In this document: positions 36,380 to 47,292 of the stretch, one piece after another | Numbering within the stretch: the stretch's first letter is position 1 | Layout: each line of letters starts with the position of its first letter | NCBI RefSeq assembly: GCF_022539315.1 | Contig: NC_066343.1 | Coordinates: 52,616,117-52,680,116, forward strand | Source of the DNA: Serinus canaria | Taxonomy: Eukaryota > Chordata > Aves > Passeriformes > Fringillidae | Direction: 5' to 3' | Length of the DNA stretch: 64,000 nucleotides | Made by a program: the position numbers and the translations under genes | Notes under the pieces: model-generated | Told to the model about the DNA's origin: nothing | The model's database searches: none | What the model saw: the letters and a program-made list of their open reading frames with translations, nothing else

Positions 36380-36730
36380 CTTCTTCTTCTGCTGTTTTTT
36401 GTTTGTTGCGGTTAAGCTTGCTGCTCTGTTTATGTTAATGAGAAATCGCTGTGTATAGAAAAATGATCAGGCCTGGTCTTGAGCAATTTAGCTGGAGGCC
36501 GAAGAGAAGACGCTTAGGAGAGCAAACATTTTCAAGGTCAACCGGTGAACTGTAACAAGCCAGTGAGATTCATGGCGAGAATTGTATATTTTGACACAAC
36601 AGCGATTTGATTAAAAGAGAAAGTAATGGGTTTAAACAGTCGCTATGAGGATGTAGCCAGACTTTGTTAGCTTTTCGCAAATTACTTAACAGAGCAGTGA
36701 TGGAACTGGAAATAGGGCTGTTTTGTGTGA
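36380..36730. promoter_or_regulatory. Candidate conserved non-coding element with unusual CpG retention
   Basis: The block keeps isolated CpGs in otherwise AT-rich DNA (TTGCGGTTAAG, AAATCGCTGTG, GAAGACGCTTAGG, CAACCGGTGAAC, CAGCGATTTG, AGTCGCTATG, TTTTCGCAAATTAC). Neutral DNA here is nearly CpG-free. It contains TGTTTATGTTAATGAG and TTCAAGGTCA (nuclear-receptor half-site). CpG retention outside an island suggests constraint or hypomethylation. Confidence 0.42.
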
Positions 36731-37015
36731 GGTAAAGAAAAGAGGGTTCTGTTTGAAACAGGAATAATAAAGGATGCTAATGTTTGGTGTTCAGTTTCAC
36801 TTTATTCACATTGCAAAAATTTCTTGGAAGTTTAGAACATTATAAATAGTATAGACAGTTATAATAAAGTTTTCTAATGTTTGAAACACAGTTGCTGTTT
36901 CTGTATTTATAAAACCACAGCCTTTTATGAAGAAATGATACTCTGTGTGTACAAGACCCTTCTCACAGAGGTTTTAGATCGCTGCAAAAGACAGGCCATG
37001 GGAGAGCTACTGTTC
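36731..37015. other. AT-rich non-coding stretch, nothing supported
   Basis: No repeat, gene or motif cluster recognised. Confidence 0.5.
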
Positions 37016-37140
37016 ACTTCATATGCTACAGAGAGAAATTGAGGCAGAGAGGCTCTGACTTGCACAAAATAAGTGAGTCAAAGAAAAATGTATGATACAG
37101 GGCCTCATTGCCCAGTCTTTAGATCCAGGGCCTGATTGTA
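37016..37140 (-). mobile_element. Possible MIR/L2-type remnant, minus orientation
   Basis: 'tacagagagaaattgaggcagagagg', 'tgacttgcacaaaataagtgagtca', 'gatacagggcctc' and 'cccagtctttagatccagggcc' follow the reverse-oriented MIR/L2 block: 'tacagaggaaactgaggcacagag', 'tgacttgcccaaggtcacacag', 'agccaggaat...cccagtct'. Diverged but in the right order. Confidence 0.55.
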
Positions 37141-38868
37141 CATGCTATTTAAGTATGAGCTTGTAGTCTAATACTAGGTACTCCAAATTAATGTTAGGCC
37201 CACCTTTCCAAACTTCGTTGTATCTGTGTCCCAGCTAAAGAGGGGATGCTAATATACAAAAAATAAAACAAACAAAAAAAAAACTCCAAAAAACCCCAAA
37301 CTTTTTTTACTGATATTGTGATTCTTTTTCATCCTGATTTAAAATTATTTTAAACAGAATTTTGAAACCATGGTACAAATTCAACCCTTACCATGAAGTG
37401 AACTCCAGTTTGCATATGTGCCAGAAGGGACACTTTCTGCAGGTAGATTCTACCTTGCCTCAAAGCAGAGACTTACTATTATCTGAACCTTATGCAGAAG
37501 AGTAAAACAATGTTTATAAACAGCATTATGAGTATTTAATCAGGCTGATGTTTTAAAATTATATTTACTGTGAATGTCCACTGGAGACTCATATTCCAGC
37601 AAAAAAATGGTCCTTTTCCTTCTCCTGTTACATCTCATTTAATGTTGTTGACTTAGCTTTTTTGCATACACAGAGGTTACATGATTGAGGGCAGGTCTGC
37701 TTTAAAAAAAACCCAAATGAATAAACAAAAATTCCTGTTAATGATGAAAGATCAGTGCCCTACAATGGTAGAGCAGGAGCAGGTGCTGGAATCTTCCCAG
37801 GCATACAGGCTGGAAGATAAGACCATGTTAGCAGGGTATCATAGATAATTGAATGTGACCATCAACATCAGAATCATAATTTCTGTCAGTGCAGGTTGTA
37901 TTTCACAAATAATCTGTTTACATAAAAGTGATTGTGCTTTCTTAATCATAATTTCTTGAGCTCCCAGTATTCAGGGTATATTATCAAGCGGTGAGGTGAA
38001 CCTTCATGTTTGAATTAAGCCCACCTCAGGCCACCCTGCCATCAGAAAGAGGCAGCCCTGCCTTACTCAGTACCTTGTGCCTGTGCTCTCCAGAGGGGGA
38101 CCACACTGAGACTGAAACCCCTTCTCTAACCTGGTTTAAATTCAATGTTTTTTGTGGCCAGCTGGGTCACTGAGTCAATCCAAATCAACACCCAAAAACG
38201 CAATCACTGCCAGTTACCTTCAGGAAATGGAGGGAGCATGTCGTGGGGGTTAGATGGGGCAGGGCAGTGGAGACCATGTTGACCACTGCCAACTTTTCTA
38301 AAATCACCTTTGAGTTGAGTTTTGGTGCTTCAGTGCAGCTTCAAGATCTGTTCTCTTTAGTCTTAAGGCACAAGAAGATAACGATAAAAACCTGCTAAAT
38401 ACTAAGGTGGGTGAGAATCATCAAGTAATTTGGCTTCAGTTTGCTTTGAAGCTGTTTGTTTAGAATTAGTATGATATTGTAGCTGCCCTCAGCAGACACA
38501 ATTTGCTAATAAATCGCCTCCATACTAAGGACAAATGAGGTTCAACTCAGACTCCTTGTAAGGATTCTGTGGACAGTAAAAGTGGTTTTTATTTTGAGGA
38601 AAAGAAAAATATTGAATTCTCAATTCAGTGTCATTTATTCAGAAAAAGAGTCCACTGAACTGCTCCCAATAAGTATGAGCTGGAGCATATAGCCCTAATT
38701 CAGATTTTGTAGCAGTATTAGAGAATGTAATTCACAAATTAATGTTAAATTAATTTTTATTCTAAGGAGTGGTCATTCTGTTTTGAGACTGGAAGGCAAA
38801 ATCTAATGAAATAACATGTTTAAATATGCATAAATAATAAATAACAGCTTCTCTTTAGCAGAAAAATA
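37141..38868. other. Non-coding stretch with A/C-rich tract
   Basis: An A/C-only tract lies at 37257-37301. A GC-richer segment at 37990-38290 has no recognised family. No gene. Confidence 0.55.
37257..37301 (+). repeat. A-rich (A/C) low-complexity tract
   Basis: Runs of A are punctuated by C and CCCC steps (AAACTCCAAAAAACCCCAAAC). Mirrors the A/C tracts near 7545 and 27618. Confidence 0.8.
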
Positions 38869-39170
38869 ATATGATATGATATGATATGATATGATATGAT
38901 ATGATGTGATGTGATGTGATGTGATGTGATGTGATGTGATGTAATGTATGTAATGTAATGTAATGTACTGTACTGTAATGTCATGTAATGTAATGTAATG
39001 TCATGTAATGTACTAATATAATATACTATATCTAATATAATCTAATATCATATAATATAATATATATACTCTCCTGTCATGTAATGTACTGTCATCTAAT
39101 CTATATGATTAATATCATATAATCTAATATACTCTAATATAATATCATACAATGTAATATAACAATAAAA
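38869..39170 (+). repeat. Pentanucleotide array changing from ATATG to ATGTG to ATGTA, then decaying
   Basis: About seven ATATG units (to about 38905) pass into about eight ATGTG units (to about 38942), then ATGTA units with CTGTA, CATGTA and single-unit length variants to about 39015. Beyond that, degenerate TAATATA/TCTAATATA-type sequence continues to about 39170. The gradient is what stepwise mutation and partial homogenisation of one ancestral pentamer would leave. Confidence 0.9.
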
Positions 39171-42085
39171 TAAACATAATGCAATCAATAGCATGTAACA
39201 ATAAAAAAAAATATAATCATAATAATAATAGTATAGGATCTACATAGCTCAAATAACTTGTTAGTTTAAATGGAAAATATCAATAATATTAATACAAATA
39301 AGAAGTGTCCAAGAAAGATTCCAGATTATTTCTCTATGCAAAATCAAATACATCCATCTTCACTTGATCTCCAGATTCAATGTTTTGCAATTCAAAGCCA
39401 GTGGAAAAGATCTTCCAGTTATTACATCCTTTATCCCTACAAAATCATAACCTGCTACCCTTAGTATATATGTAGTGGGTTCCTTCAATTTTCACTAGTC
39501 TTAAAAAATATTTTCCAGGGAAAGATTTTGAATTGAGCAGGATATTTATCAGGAACCATAGTTCTAATTTCTCAGCTCTTCCATGGATTCCTTCTGTGAC
39601 GTTGAAAAAGTCAACACACTTCCATTTCCATTGCAGGACAAAAGATATCCTATTTATCTCCCAGGAGCCTTGTGCATCTTAATCAATCAATACTTTTCAT
39701 GACATTTTCAGATCCACAGATAATTAGAGATTCCACGATAATAAACCATAAGTACTGTACACATTTTAGAGGCTGTTTTTTCTCCTGCAGTGTCTTGTAA
39801 CTCCAGTGGGACTAATGAATATCTGTACACCTTTCTACAGTGTACACTGAAAGGAAATAACTTACTAAAAAGAACCCAAACAAGACTACCAAACTTTTCT
39901 CCTGTTTCATTATCCAAGATGTCCTATGAAGGAAAATAGAAATTCTGATGAGCTCTGACCTCTATCTTTTCCTGCAGGATCACATCACTAGAGGAAAATG
40001 ACCTATCATTTTTATCAAAAGAAAGCACAGAAAGTTTGATTGTGCTGGAAGTCTAAAACTTAAAGAGAATTGGAATCTTAGAAAAACTGTCAATTAAAAT
40101 CTAAAACCTAGTAGTATCATAGGACATTTCTTTGGAGGCAATGCACAGGGAGGGTCCCACACTATTTGTGTGGTAGACACTAGGTGTTTCAGTGAGATCT
40201 GTAATTAAATGATAAATGATATTGTAGTCTGCTAAGTTTCCACTTGCTCTAGTAATAAATCACTGGGACATTGAAATGTCCTAGGTTTTGCTACCAGGCC
40301 TGCTTCTCCTGAGGCAGAACTTTGAACTATGAATTTTCTCCTCTGCATGAGATCCTTACACTTCATAAGCAAGAAATAAGGGCAAAGTTTCATATGAAAA
40401 CTTCTCCAGCCACTATTTATTCTTTAGAATTAGCTACACACTTTGTACTGTCGGGTCAGCACAGGACAAAAGTCTGGGAAAATTCATAGAGAAAGCATGC
40501 AAAGTATTTCTGATGAGTCACATATGACATCATATCATAATGCCACATTAAAGACATCTGAAAATACGCATCAGAAATAAAACCATTATTGAGAGTGTTA
40601 GCTTTCAGGAGTCCTGTCACACCTAGAGACCACAGGAATAATCTTTATCTCCACAATAAAATTGATCTGGATACTACATGGGCTGAGATGATGAAAATCA
40701 AACTTTTGTTCTAGCACTAAGCAAAACCAACTTCTTCATCATCAGCTGGGCAATTTGTCTGTCTGGAATAACTGAATTTTCTAACAACAATGCTGATAAT
40801 AAAGTCATACCTATTATTTCAGACTAAAGACAAATGACTGCAGATAATGAATAGTAAGATACCTATTTTTTCTCTATTCATTTGAAAACTGAAGTACTAT
40901 TTAGAGCTGTTGAAGTTACAAAGGAAGCTCATTACTTCCTGGATATGCTTCTAAATCACATTTGGAGTCTTCTAAATGTTTAGTAACTAATCTTTCATAC
41001 TTCCTAGTGGCACAAACAGTTCTTTAACTTTTTTTTTAAGCTGTTCATGATGACACACATATGATAACACTGAGATGAGGCAATTCACAGTTATGCATGC
41101 TGTCTATTCCAAAAAGTGAGTAGGTAAAGGACACTCCTATCATAAAAGTCAGAATAATCAGAGGTCAATGGGTAACTGATTTATTAATTAAAAAACTTAA
41201 GCAGACCCCAAAAATTAATTGTTTTCAATTGAATTTATTTAATGTTCTAATTGCCTATTTACAAACAGGATAATATTGCTAGCCCCAGAGTTTTGAAAGT
41301 GGAGCCTGTCTTCTATCAAAATTCTGTTGGCAACAGGCACAGATTACAACTACCTCTGCAGCAGGTTAGTTCATTTTTAAAAATCATGCATACAGCAAAA
41401 TTTCTTTGGAAGATGTGAATCTTCCAATATTTCAGTTGAAATCAGATTGGATTTAACTACTTGGAGAATTCTGTCACAACTCCAAAAGTCATACCAAATT
41501 TTTGGATGTCCTGAGTATATTACTAGAGACAAAATGTGGTTTTGTAAAAACCCATAGCATTTGGTTTTGATAATAATCAAGCTAAGGTTTCCAAGGCTGG
41601 GAGGTGATTTTGACAGTTGGAAATTTTACAAAATCTGTTGTGCTGCAGTTGAATTTTATTTTGACATTATTTTATTTTGACATTATAATCACCTCTCTAG
41701 GAAGGAGATTCGAATTATCTGAGAAAATGGAAATCCTTGCAAACAGAAATGGATACTAAATTAAAAATGCAATTCTTCATGCACCTCTGGTTTAACCTGA
41801 CAGAGCATAACAATTTCAAGGGAGTATTTATAGTTATGTAACTAAAGATTACAGAGGAAACACTGTTCTCGCCTACTCATTGTCTCTTATCACAGCTGGA
41901 AGTATTGAGAGACCTAATTATTCCCTCCAGCTATTGCACAAAATTGTGTTTCATAGCTTGGCTTTAAGAGGGAGGAGTAGGATTTCTTTCAGGGTTAGGC
42001 AGCTCTACAGTATGTTGGGAATGGAGTCAGTGAGGAGCACAGATTAGTCTACAGAGTGAGCAACACCTTCCTTCTTGGTGATTAT
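39171..42085. other. AT-rich non-coding stretch, nothing supported
   Basis: Contains a 16-bp tandem duplication at 41654-41685 (two exact copies of TTTTATTTTGACATTA). No gene or interspersed repeat recognised. Confidence 0.6.
41654..41685. repeat. Exact 2 x 16-bp tandem duplication
   Basis: TTTTATTTTGACATTA occurs twice head to tail with no mismatch, indicating a recent slippage or templated duplication. Confidence 0.9.
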
Positions 42086-42222
42086 CATAAAGTCATAGAA
42101 TGATAGAACAGTTTGGGTTCAAAGAGACCTTAAAGACCATCTAGCTCCAACTCCCCTGTCACTGGCAGGGGCATCTCCCACTGGAGCAGGTTGCTCAAAA
42201 CTCCATCCAACCAGGCCTTGAA
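42086..42222 (-). mobile_element. CR1 LINE 3' part, minus orientation, left of an LTR insertion
   Basis: Plus-strand text 'tcataaagtcatagaatgatagaacagtttgggttcaaagagacctta', 'gaccatctagctccaactcccctgtcactggcaggggcatctcccactg', 'caggttgctcaaaactccatccaaccaggccttgaa' is a clear reverse complement of the CR1 3' end. The match breaks abruptly at 42222 and resumes at 42906, showing an insertion. Confidence 0.93.
42217..42222. repeat. Putative target-site duplication, left copy
   Basis: CTTGAA here and CTTGAG at 42906-42911 flank the LTR (5 of 6 bases identical, the first five exact). Confidence 0.6.
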
Positions 42223-42302
42223 TGTGGGAGCTCAGCACATCACTCCTGATGTCCAGAGCTACCGAGAGAACCCTTGGGGGGCTCGGGGGTCTTGGAATGT
42301 TG

Positions 42303-42366
42303 CCAAAAGCACTTGGTGGCTTGATTTTGATCCAGGGATCAAAATCAAGCCACCAAGTGCTTTTGG
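42303..42366. repeat. 64-bp palindrome: perfect 31-bp arms, 2-nt loop, inside the LTR U3
   Basis: The left arm (42303-42333) and right arm (42336-42366) are exact reverse complements around AG. Core text is CACTTGGTGGCTTGATTTTG on the left. Because of this, open frames on opposite strands share a WWLDFDP.IKIKPPSAFG peptide. Perfect arms in an otherwise aged LTR suggest a recent fold-back duplication or ongoing conversion. Confidence 0.98.
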
Positions 42367-42381
42367 TGGCTTGGCTTTTTT

Positions 42382-42403
42382 TGGCACATCTAGGGATGTG
42401 CCA
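42382..42403. repeat. Second hairpin in the LTR, 9-bp arms
   Basis: TGGCACATC (42382-42390) and GATGTGCCA (42395-42403) flank TAGG. It lies 15 bp right of the long palindrome. Confidence 0.85.
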
Positions 42404-42689
42404 CCGATGTATGAGGAGATGGAACCTGTGAGAATCACTTGGGTGTGAATGGTGAAGGGAAAACATAGTTATAGGGTAAATTACAGATTTTGGGGTTTCG
42501 GTACAGGGGGGTTGTGGAGACAAGGTGGAGGAAACAAGGCAGGTCACAAGACTCTTCTTTCTTCTTCTTGTCATCCATCTTCTGCTGTGGTGTTGGCACT
42601 TGGGGATTGGTCTGGGGTGAGGGTGCACTTGGTGACGAGGGTGATAGGTATTGGGGATAAAAAGTAAATATGACATACGTAGTTTTTGT

Positions 42690-42696
42690 TATAAAA
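42690..42696 (+). promoter_or_regulatory. LTR TATA box
   Basis: TATAAAA, about 100 bp upstream of the polyadenylation signal, as expected for the U3/R boundary region of a retroviral LTR. Confidence 0.6.
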
Positions 42697-42789
42697 GATG
42701 TGCCCGCCTTGGGGGTGTTCAGAGTGCCTTTGGCTGCCGTGCTGGTCAGATCCCGGTCGGGCAGAGAAGGGACTTTGTAGATAAGAAAC

Positions 42790-42795
42790 AATAAA
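42790..42795 (+). terminator. LTR polyadenylation signal
   Basis: AATAAA within GAAACAATAAACAG, placed between the TATA box and the presumed U5. Confidence 0.65.
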
Positions 42796-42905
42796 CAGTT
42801 CTGAAGACCGAAAAAACCTAGGGTCCAGACTCATCTTTTGAGGCCCAACGTGCCAGAACCATCCTAAGCGTGTGTGGGAGCAGAGATGAACAGCCAAACC
42901 CCATA

Positions 42906-43085
42906 CTTGAGCACTGTCAGGAATGGAGCCTCCACAACTTCTGTTGTCTCACCACCCTCACAGGAAATAATTTCTTCCACATATCTATCCTAAATTTCCC
43001 CCCTTTTCAGCTTGAATCCATTACTCCTTGCCCTATTACTACAGCTGCTGATGAAGAGTCCCTCTCCAGTTTTCTTGTAGTGTCA
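42906..43085 (-). mobile_element. CR1 LINE continuation, right of the LTR insertion
   Basis: 'cttgagcactgtcaggaatggagcctccacaacttctg', 'tctcaccaccctcacaggaaataatttcttccacatatctatcctaaatttcccc' and 'gaagagtccctctccag', 'tttcttgtagtgtc' continue the same reverse-oriented CR1 interrupted at 42222. The element breaks off near 43085, its 5' truncation point. Confidence 0.92.
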
Positions 43086-44699
43086 CTTAATTAATTCTGA
43101 TTTTATTAAAGTCTGAATGTCTGTGTTGCACAAATAGAAACCTACAGCCCTTCCACATCTGCTTCAACATCTTGGACTCATCTATTTGTGCTTGGTATAT
43201 GGAGCTAATCAAAGGTCCATGATGCACTTCTGTCTTCATAGCTCTTTTAATTTCCACAGTTCCACTTCAAGTGCATATTTTGAAGAACCTCATGTACTGA
43301 TGAAGACAAAGGGAGTGATCATAGGAATAGAATGGCTTCCAAACACAACAATTTCATCTTGGAAAAGAGACAAGTGAGTGAGGAGATAGTGGAGGCAAGT
43401 AAAATCAAGCTGATGAACTGATGAATAAATGAGAACACAATGGCAAACAGGGTCAGATAGATCATAAGACGAAATATTGTTTCACAGAACATGAACATAA
43501 TCTGGAAACATGACCTGTTGAGGAAAGCCCAAATATACATGTATTTAATAGAGGATAAGATACATGTGTGGGAGGTAGAGCTACCAAAAGTGAATAAATA
43601 CATGGTTCCAACGTGACTTAAATGTCCTAAATGGCCGATTGTCAAAGAGAAGAGAGATAACAATGCTTGCATTTATCCTTGCATTTATCCAGAAACAGGT
43701 TTGGAAAGCAGACTACACTAGACAGGTCTTTCACAGAGCTCTTCTCATGTATTTTACCTTAGCTAATGTAGTTTGGTGTGTAAAGCAAAAATCCCTGAAA
43801 AGTTTACAATAACTGACCAAATCAAATATAAGAGCTGAAAAGCTTTTACAAAACGGCAAGCCCTACAAATTTTCTGTCACAAGACTATGGTCTAATAGTC
43901 TTCACCAGAACAGAGAAGCGAATAGGACCTGAGACATATCATTTAGGAGTGTTCTAATCCTGATCGTCACGCTACAGGTCATCACTTCACTGCTGGATCT
44001 TACACACAGAGTTAAGGAACAGGGAAGGTAAAATAAATCTGACCTGCACACCAGGGCTTTTTTAAGGGCTTTTCTACCTGTAGTCCTTCTGGATCTGATG
44101 TAAACCTCATATGCTCTCTATGAATGTTGTTCTCCCACCACTAATCTCAGGATGACATCAGCTCTGATGTCATCTCTTCCTGCTGTGCTCTACTGATGGT
44201 GAGGGGACAGTGAAGAATTCCATGGCATGATAGTCTGGCCTTGGGTGTGTTTTCAATACTGTCACCAAATTTGCAATATCAACCCACTTTATGGGTCTTC
44301 ACAGGGAAGAAACAAACCCTTGTCTAGAAAGACATCTGCAGAACTCTGATAAGAGAATAAAGAGGCCTGAAAATTTTCAATTTGCAGTCCTTTTTATACT
44401 CTACTACTGCTTAAAGCTCTCCTTTCCCTTTGATTTTTATTAATTCTTACACTAGTTAGGTATCTCCAGAAGGTGGGAATGAACATGACTCAGTCATGTG
44501 CCTTTTTCTCAAACTGGACCCTGTCTCCCTCTCAGGTTGTGCCAAAAAGTCTGAAGGAAGGGATGATATGTCCACAGTCCCTGCAATTCAGGGGCATCAT
44601 AACAGGGCATGGGACCATGGAGTCTTTGGCTCTGTGCTGCTGCTTTCCCCATATTTATGGCTTTTATCATTACTCAGTTCAGCCACACAAGGCAAATTG
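43086..44699. other. Non-coding stretch, nothing supported
   Basis: A 117-codon minus frame at 43319-43672 is hydrophobic because its sense strand is T-rich; no domain recognised. Short duplication 'cttgcatttatcc' occurs twice near 43665-43690. No repeat family recognised. Confidence 0.55.
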
Positions 44700-45330
44700 T
44701 GTTTAATAAATTAGCCTAATGGATTCAGCAAGTGGTTTGTGAGCAGGGTGCTTCCTCCGGTTAAGGAAAACATTTATATTCCCTCTCTCTTTGCTTTTCA
44801 TGACAAAGAGGGTAAGCAGAGGGCAGGGTACAGTGGGGAGGGGGGAGCAAGCCTGCCTGTCATCCCTGAGGATGGGGACATCATCAAGGCCAGCCCCAGA
44901 AGGTTTGTGGGGAGCCCGGGGCGCCGGTGCCCTTTGTCTCATCACCAGTGTCCAGGCAGCCCAGGGCTGAGGCACCTACCACAGCCTCCCTGGCAGGCAG
45001 CTCCCTCCCCTTCCCTGTGCTGCGCATTAAACTCTTCCAAAGGGGCCTCTTTAACAGCTCCCCATGAAATAATAATTCATTATGTCACTAGGAGGGAAGA
45101 AAGGGAGTGTAAGTGTCTTGATGGGATTAGCGTAAACCCCCGCAGAGATGATTTAGGAGCCGTGATAATTCATTTAATAGGGGCCTGGGGTAAATTGCTA
45201 GACAGGGAAATGTAACTGAACCAGCTTAGAAAGGGCGCATTACAGGTCTGTATATGATAACTGGCTTCATTAGCAATATTTAAGAGATTTCATTTAAGAA
45301 TGAGTCATAAAATGCAGAACTATTTCATCC
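44700..45330. promoter_or_regulatory. GC-rich block joined to a candidate conserved non-coding element
   Basis: The left part (44740-45020) is GC-rich, with a GGGAGCCCGGGGCGCCGG core that is CpG-containing but short. The right part (45040-45330) is repeat-free and motif-dense: TAATAATTCATTATGTCA, GGATTAGCGTAAACCCCCG, TGATAATTCATTTAATAG, CTTCATTAGCAATATTTAAG. The 158-codon plus frame at 44739-45215 spans both parts and shows no recognisable domain. Composite structure suggests an enhancer with an adjoining GC-rich flank. Confidence 0.42.
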
Positions 45331-47207
45331 ACCTGGTTTGGTGGCCTTTAGCTTTACTCTGTCTGAATATTAAATTGGAAATGGCACTACAGCAACACAT
45401 TTTGGAAACTGTTCTTTTGGCTGTTATTTGTATGGTTGGTTTAGCTTCTCATTTGTTAACCTTTTAAAATGAGTATCATTGAAGCGGCTAACGGTACACC
45501 CAGAACTCAGGGAGATGAGAAGGCTGCGATGGCTGAGAACAGACTGCTGCAAAACTTAGAAAAACCTCCAGGTTCTCACCACAGTGCACACACAAAGGTC
45601 CAGAAAGTGTCAGCAAACAGAAAATCCTTTCCATGAAGCTCAGTAAACTAGCTCCTTTCCCACTGAATACCTCTCATTTTACAACAGCTTGGAGGGGTGG
45701 AACAACAAGCATGCATACAGACATAGTCAGATGGACTTTGGGAAACCTACCATCCTGTACCATGGAGCTGAAGTTTGCCTTGGATACTGTTATTAGTAAA
45801 TGCTGGGTTTGAGTTTGGAAAAGGAAAGATAGATATGGTAGTTTTCTACTACTCATCGACATTTTAAAATTGCTAATCCTGAAAAAAGTCTGCTTTTTTT
45901 CAGATGATAGTCCAAACAAATTTTAATTGTGGCCTAAATAACTGACTAGACATTCCTATTCTCTATATGGGTAAATATTAAATGGGTAATATTTAAGGGA
46001 CAATTACTCATACGTAAAAAATAAATGCATTATATGAGGTTTGAGAACATAAAGAAGTTAATTCTGTATAGCCTTGCAACTTCATTAACTCCTCTGGGGC
46101 TGTGACACGTAAACAATGGGAAAACTTGACCTGGCACTTACATGGTTTGGATGTGTGTGAGGTGATGTCCGTTATTCACACAAAAGGAATTGTTCGTGAT
46201 TAAAACCAGTGTAAAGTGTTTTTTTCATCCTTAATATAGGGGTCCCGTGCTTGTCAAGTCATGTTTCAGTAATATTTGCCACCAGTACTTATGATGTCCT
46301 TTGGCCCATTAGATGCATTTCAAGATTTGAGAGAATGTTTAACAAAAAATGATTCATAAGCCTACAAACTTTTTCAGCACTCCCTTTTTATTTATCACTG
46401 TTGATTTTTTTTAATCACCAGAAACAAAAGGAAATGCCCTTATAAAGAAGCACCACCAAATAATTTATTAAAATAATTCTGTCATAAAAGTGTGTGCTAC
46501 TTATTCTTCTGCTCAAATATCAAAATGAAATAGTGGTATTTTAACCACTGCATGGGACTAGATTAAGATTTGATGATGATATTTTATCTGGGGATGTTGC
46601 CAACTGAAGTGCATTGTAATTCACTGTGCAAGCTACTATCATAGAAAACAAAATTCTGAATTCTTTTCAACCCTCAGTCAAAGTGTGGGTGTATTAATAA
46701 ACTCTTCTAATAGAAAAGGCAAGTAATGATACACAAAACAATGCAATAAGAAGTGCAGGGTTGTAAAAGATGAACCAGATTTTATTTGAGTATTAAAATT
46801 TACCAAACCTCTTGTACTGTCTACCACAGAAATCCCCATGATAGTAGCACGTTTTTTTTTCCAACTTCAAAATCCCACAATAAAGAGGGTGCATTTGATA
46901 TACTATTGTAAACCATTTCGAAATATAGCAAGCAGTATCTTTATCAAAGGTAGCTAAAGATATTAATAACCATGACTGTCAAATGTAGGAATAAGACAAG
47001 TGTTTTAATAAATCTTCACTAATACTCCATACAAATATAAAAGAATGACTAGCTTTCTCTCCTTTCCTTTCCCTAGTGACCACTGCCCGTTATGACTTTG
47101 AATGATTCTCTCTAATGGAAGACAGCCAATACTGTCCATTATTCCAGATGGTCAGCTCGGCTGCAAAGTTCTGCTAATGCTTCTCAGCATTCAGACATAA
47201 TTCGGCA
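45331..47207. other. AT-rich non-coding stretch, nothing supported
   Basis: The segment 46080-46240 has mild enhancer-like texture, but I cannot separate it from background. No gene or repeat family recognised. Confidence 0.5.
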
Positions 47208-47292
47208 GGGTTTTTTTTGTGTGTGTGGTTTTTTTGTTTGGTTGGGGGGTTTTGTTTTATTGTTGGTTGGGTTTTTTTGGTTTTTTTTTTTT
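47208..47292 (+). repeat. 85-bp G/T-only tract with one A
   Basis: Only G and T occur apart from an A at 47259, with GGTTGGGGGG and GGTTGGG clusters between T runs. The minus strand reads A/C-only. It encodes a spurious hydrophobic peptide. A weak two-tier G-quadruplex is conceivable on the plus strand. Confidence 0.9.

Larger units (their letters stand above)
42223..42905 (+). mobile_element. Solo LTR of an endogenous retrovirus, plus orientation
   Basis: The 683-bp insert begins TGTGGGAG and ends CCCCATA (TG...TA, close to the canonical TG...CA). It carries a TATAAAA box at 42690-42696 and an AATAAA polyadenylation signal at 42790-42795, about 100 bp apart, followed by about 110 bp. This fits a U3-R-U5 layout. 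No primer-binding site, gag, pol or second LTR lies beside it, so recombination between the two LTRs has probably removed the interior. A 5- or 6-bp target duplication points to an ERVL-like or alpha/beta-like element; I cannot choose. It inserted into an existing CR1. The 185-codon minus frame and 85-codon plus frame across it are artefacts of the internal palindrome. Confidence 0.8.

Noticed and set aside
42119..42676. 185-codon minus-strand open frame, with a peptide shared by a plus-strand frame
   Set aside because: The shared peptide comes from the DNA palindrome; the frame crosses CR1 and LTR sequence and has no domain.
43319..43672. 117-codon hydrophobic minus frame resembling a membrane protein
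   Set aside because: Hydrophobicity follows from T-rich sense sequence; no recognised family, no splice context.
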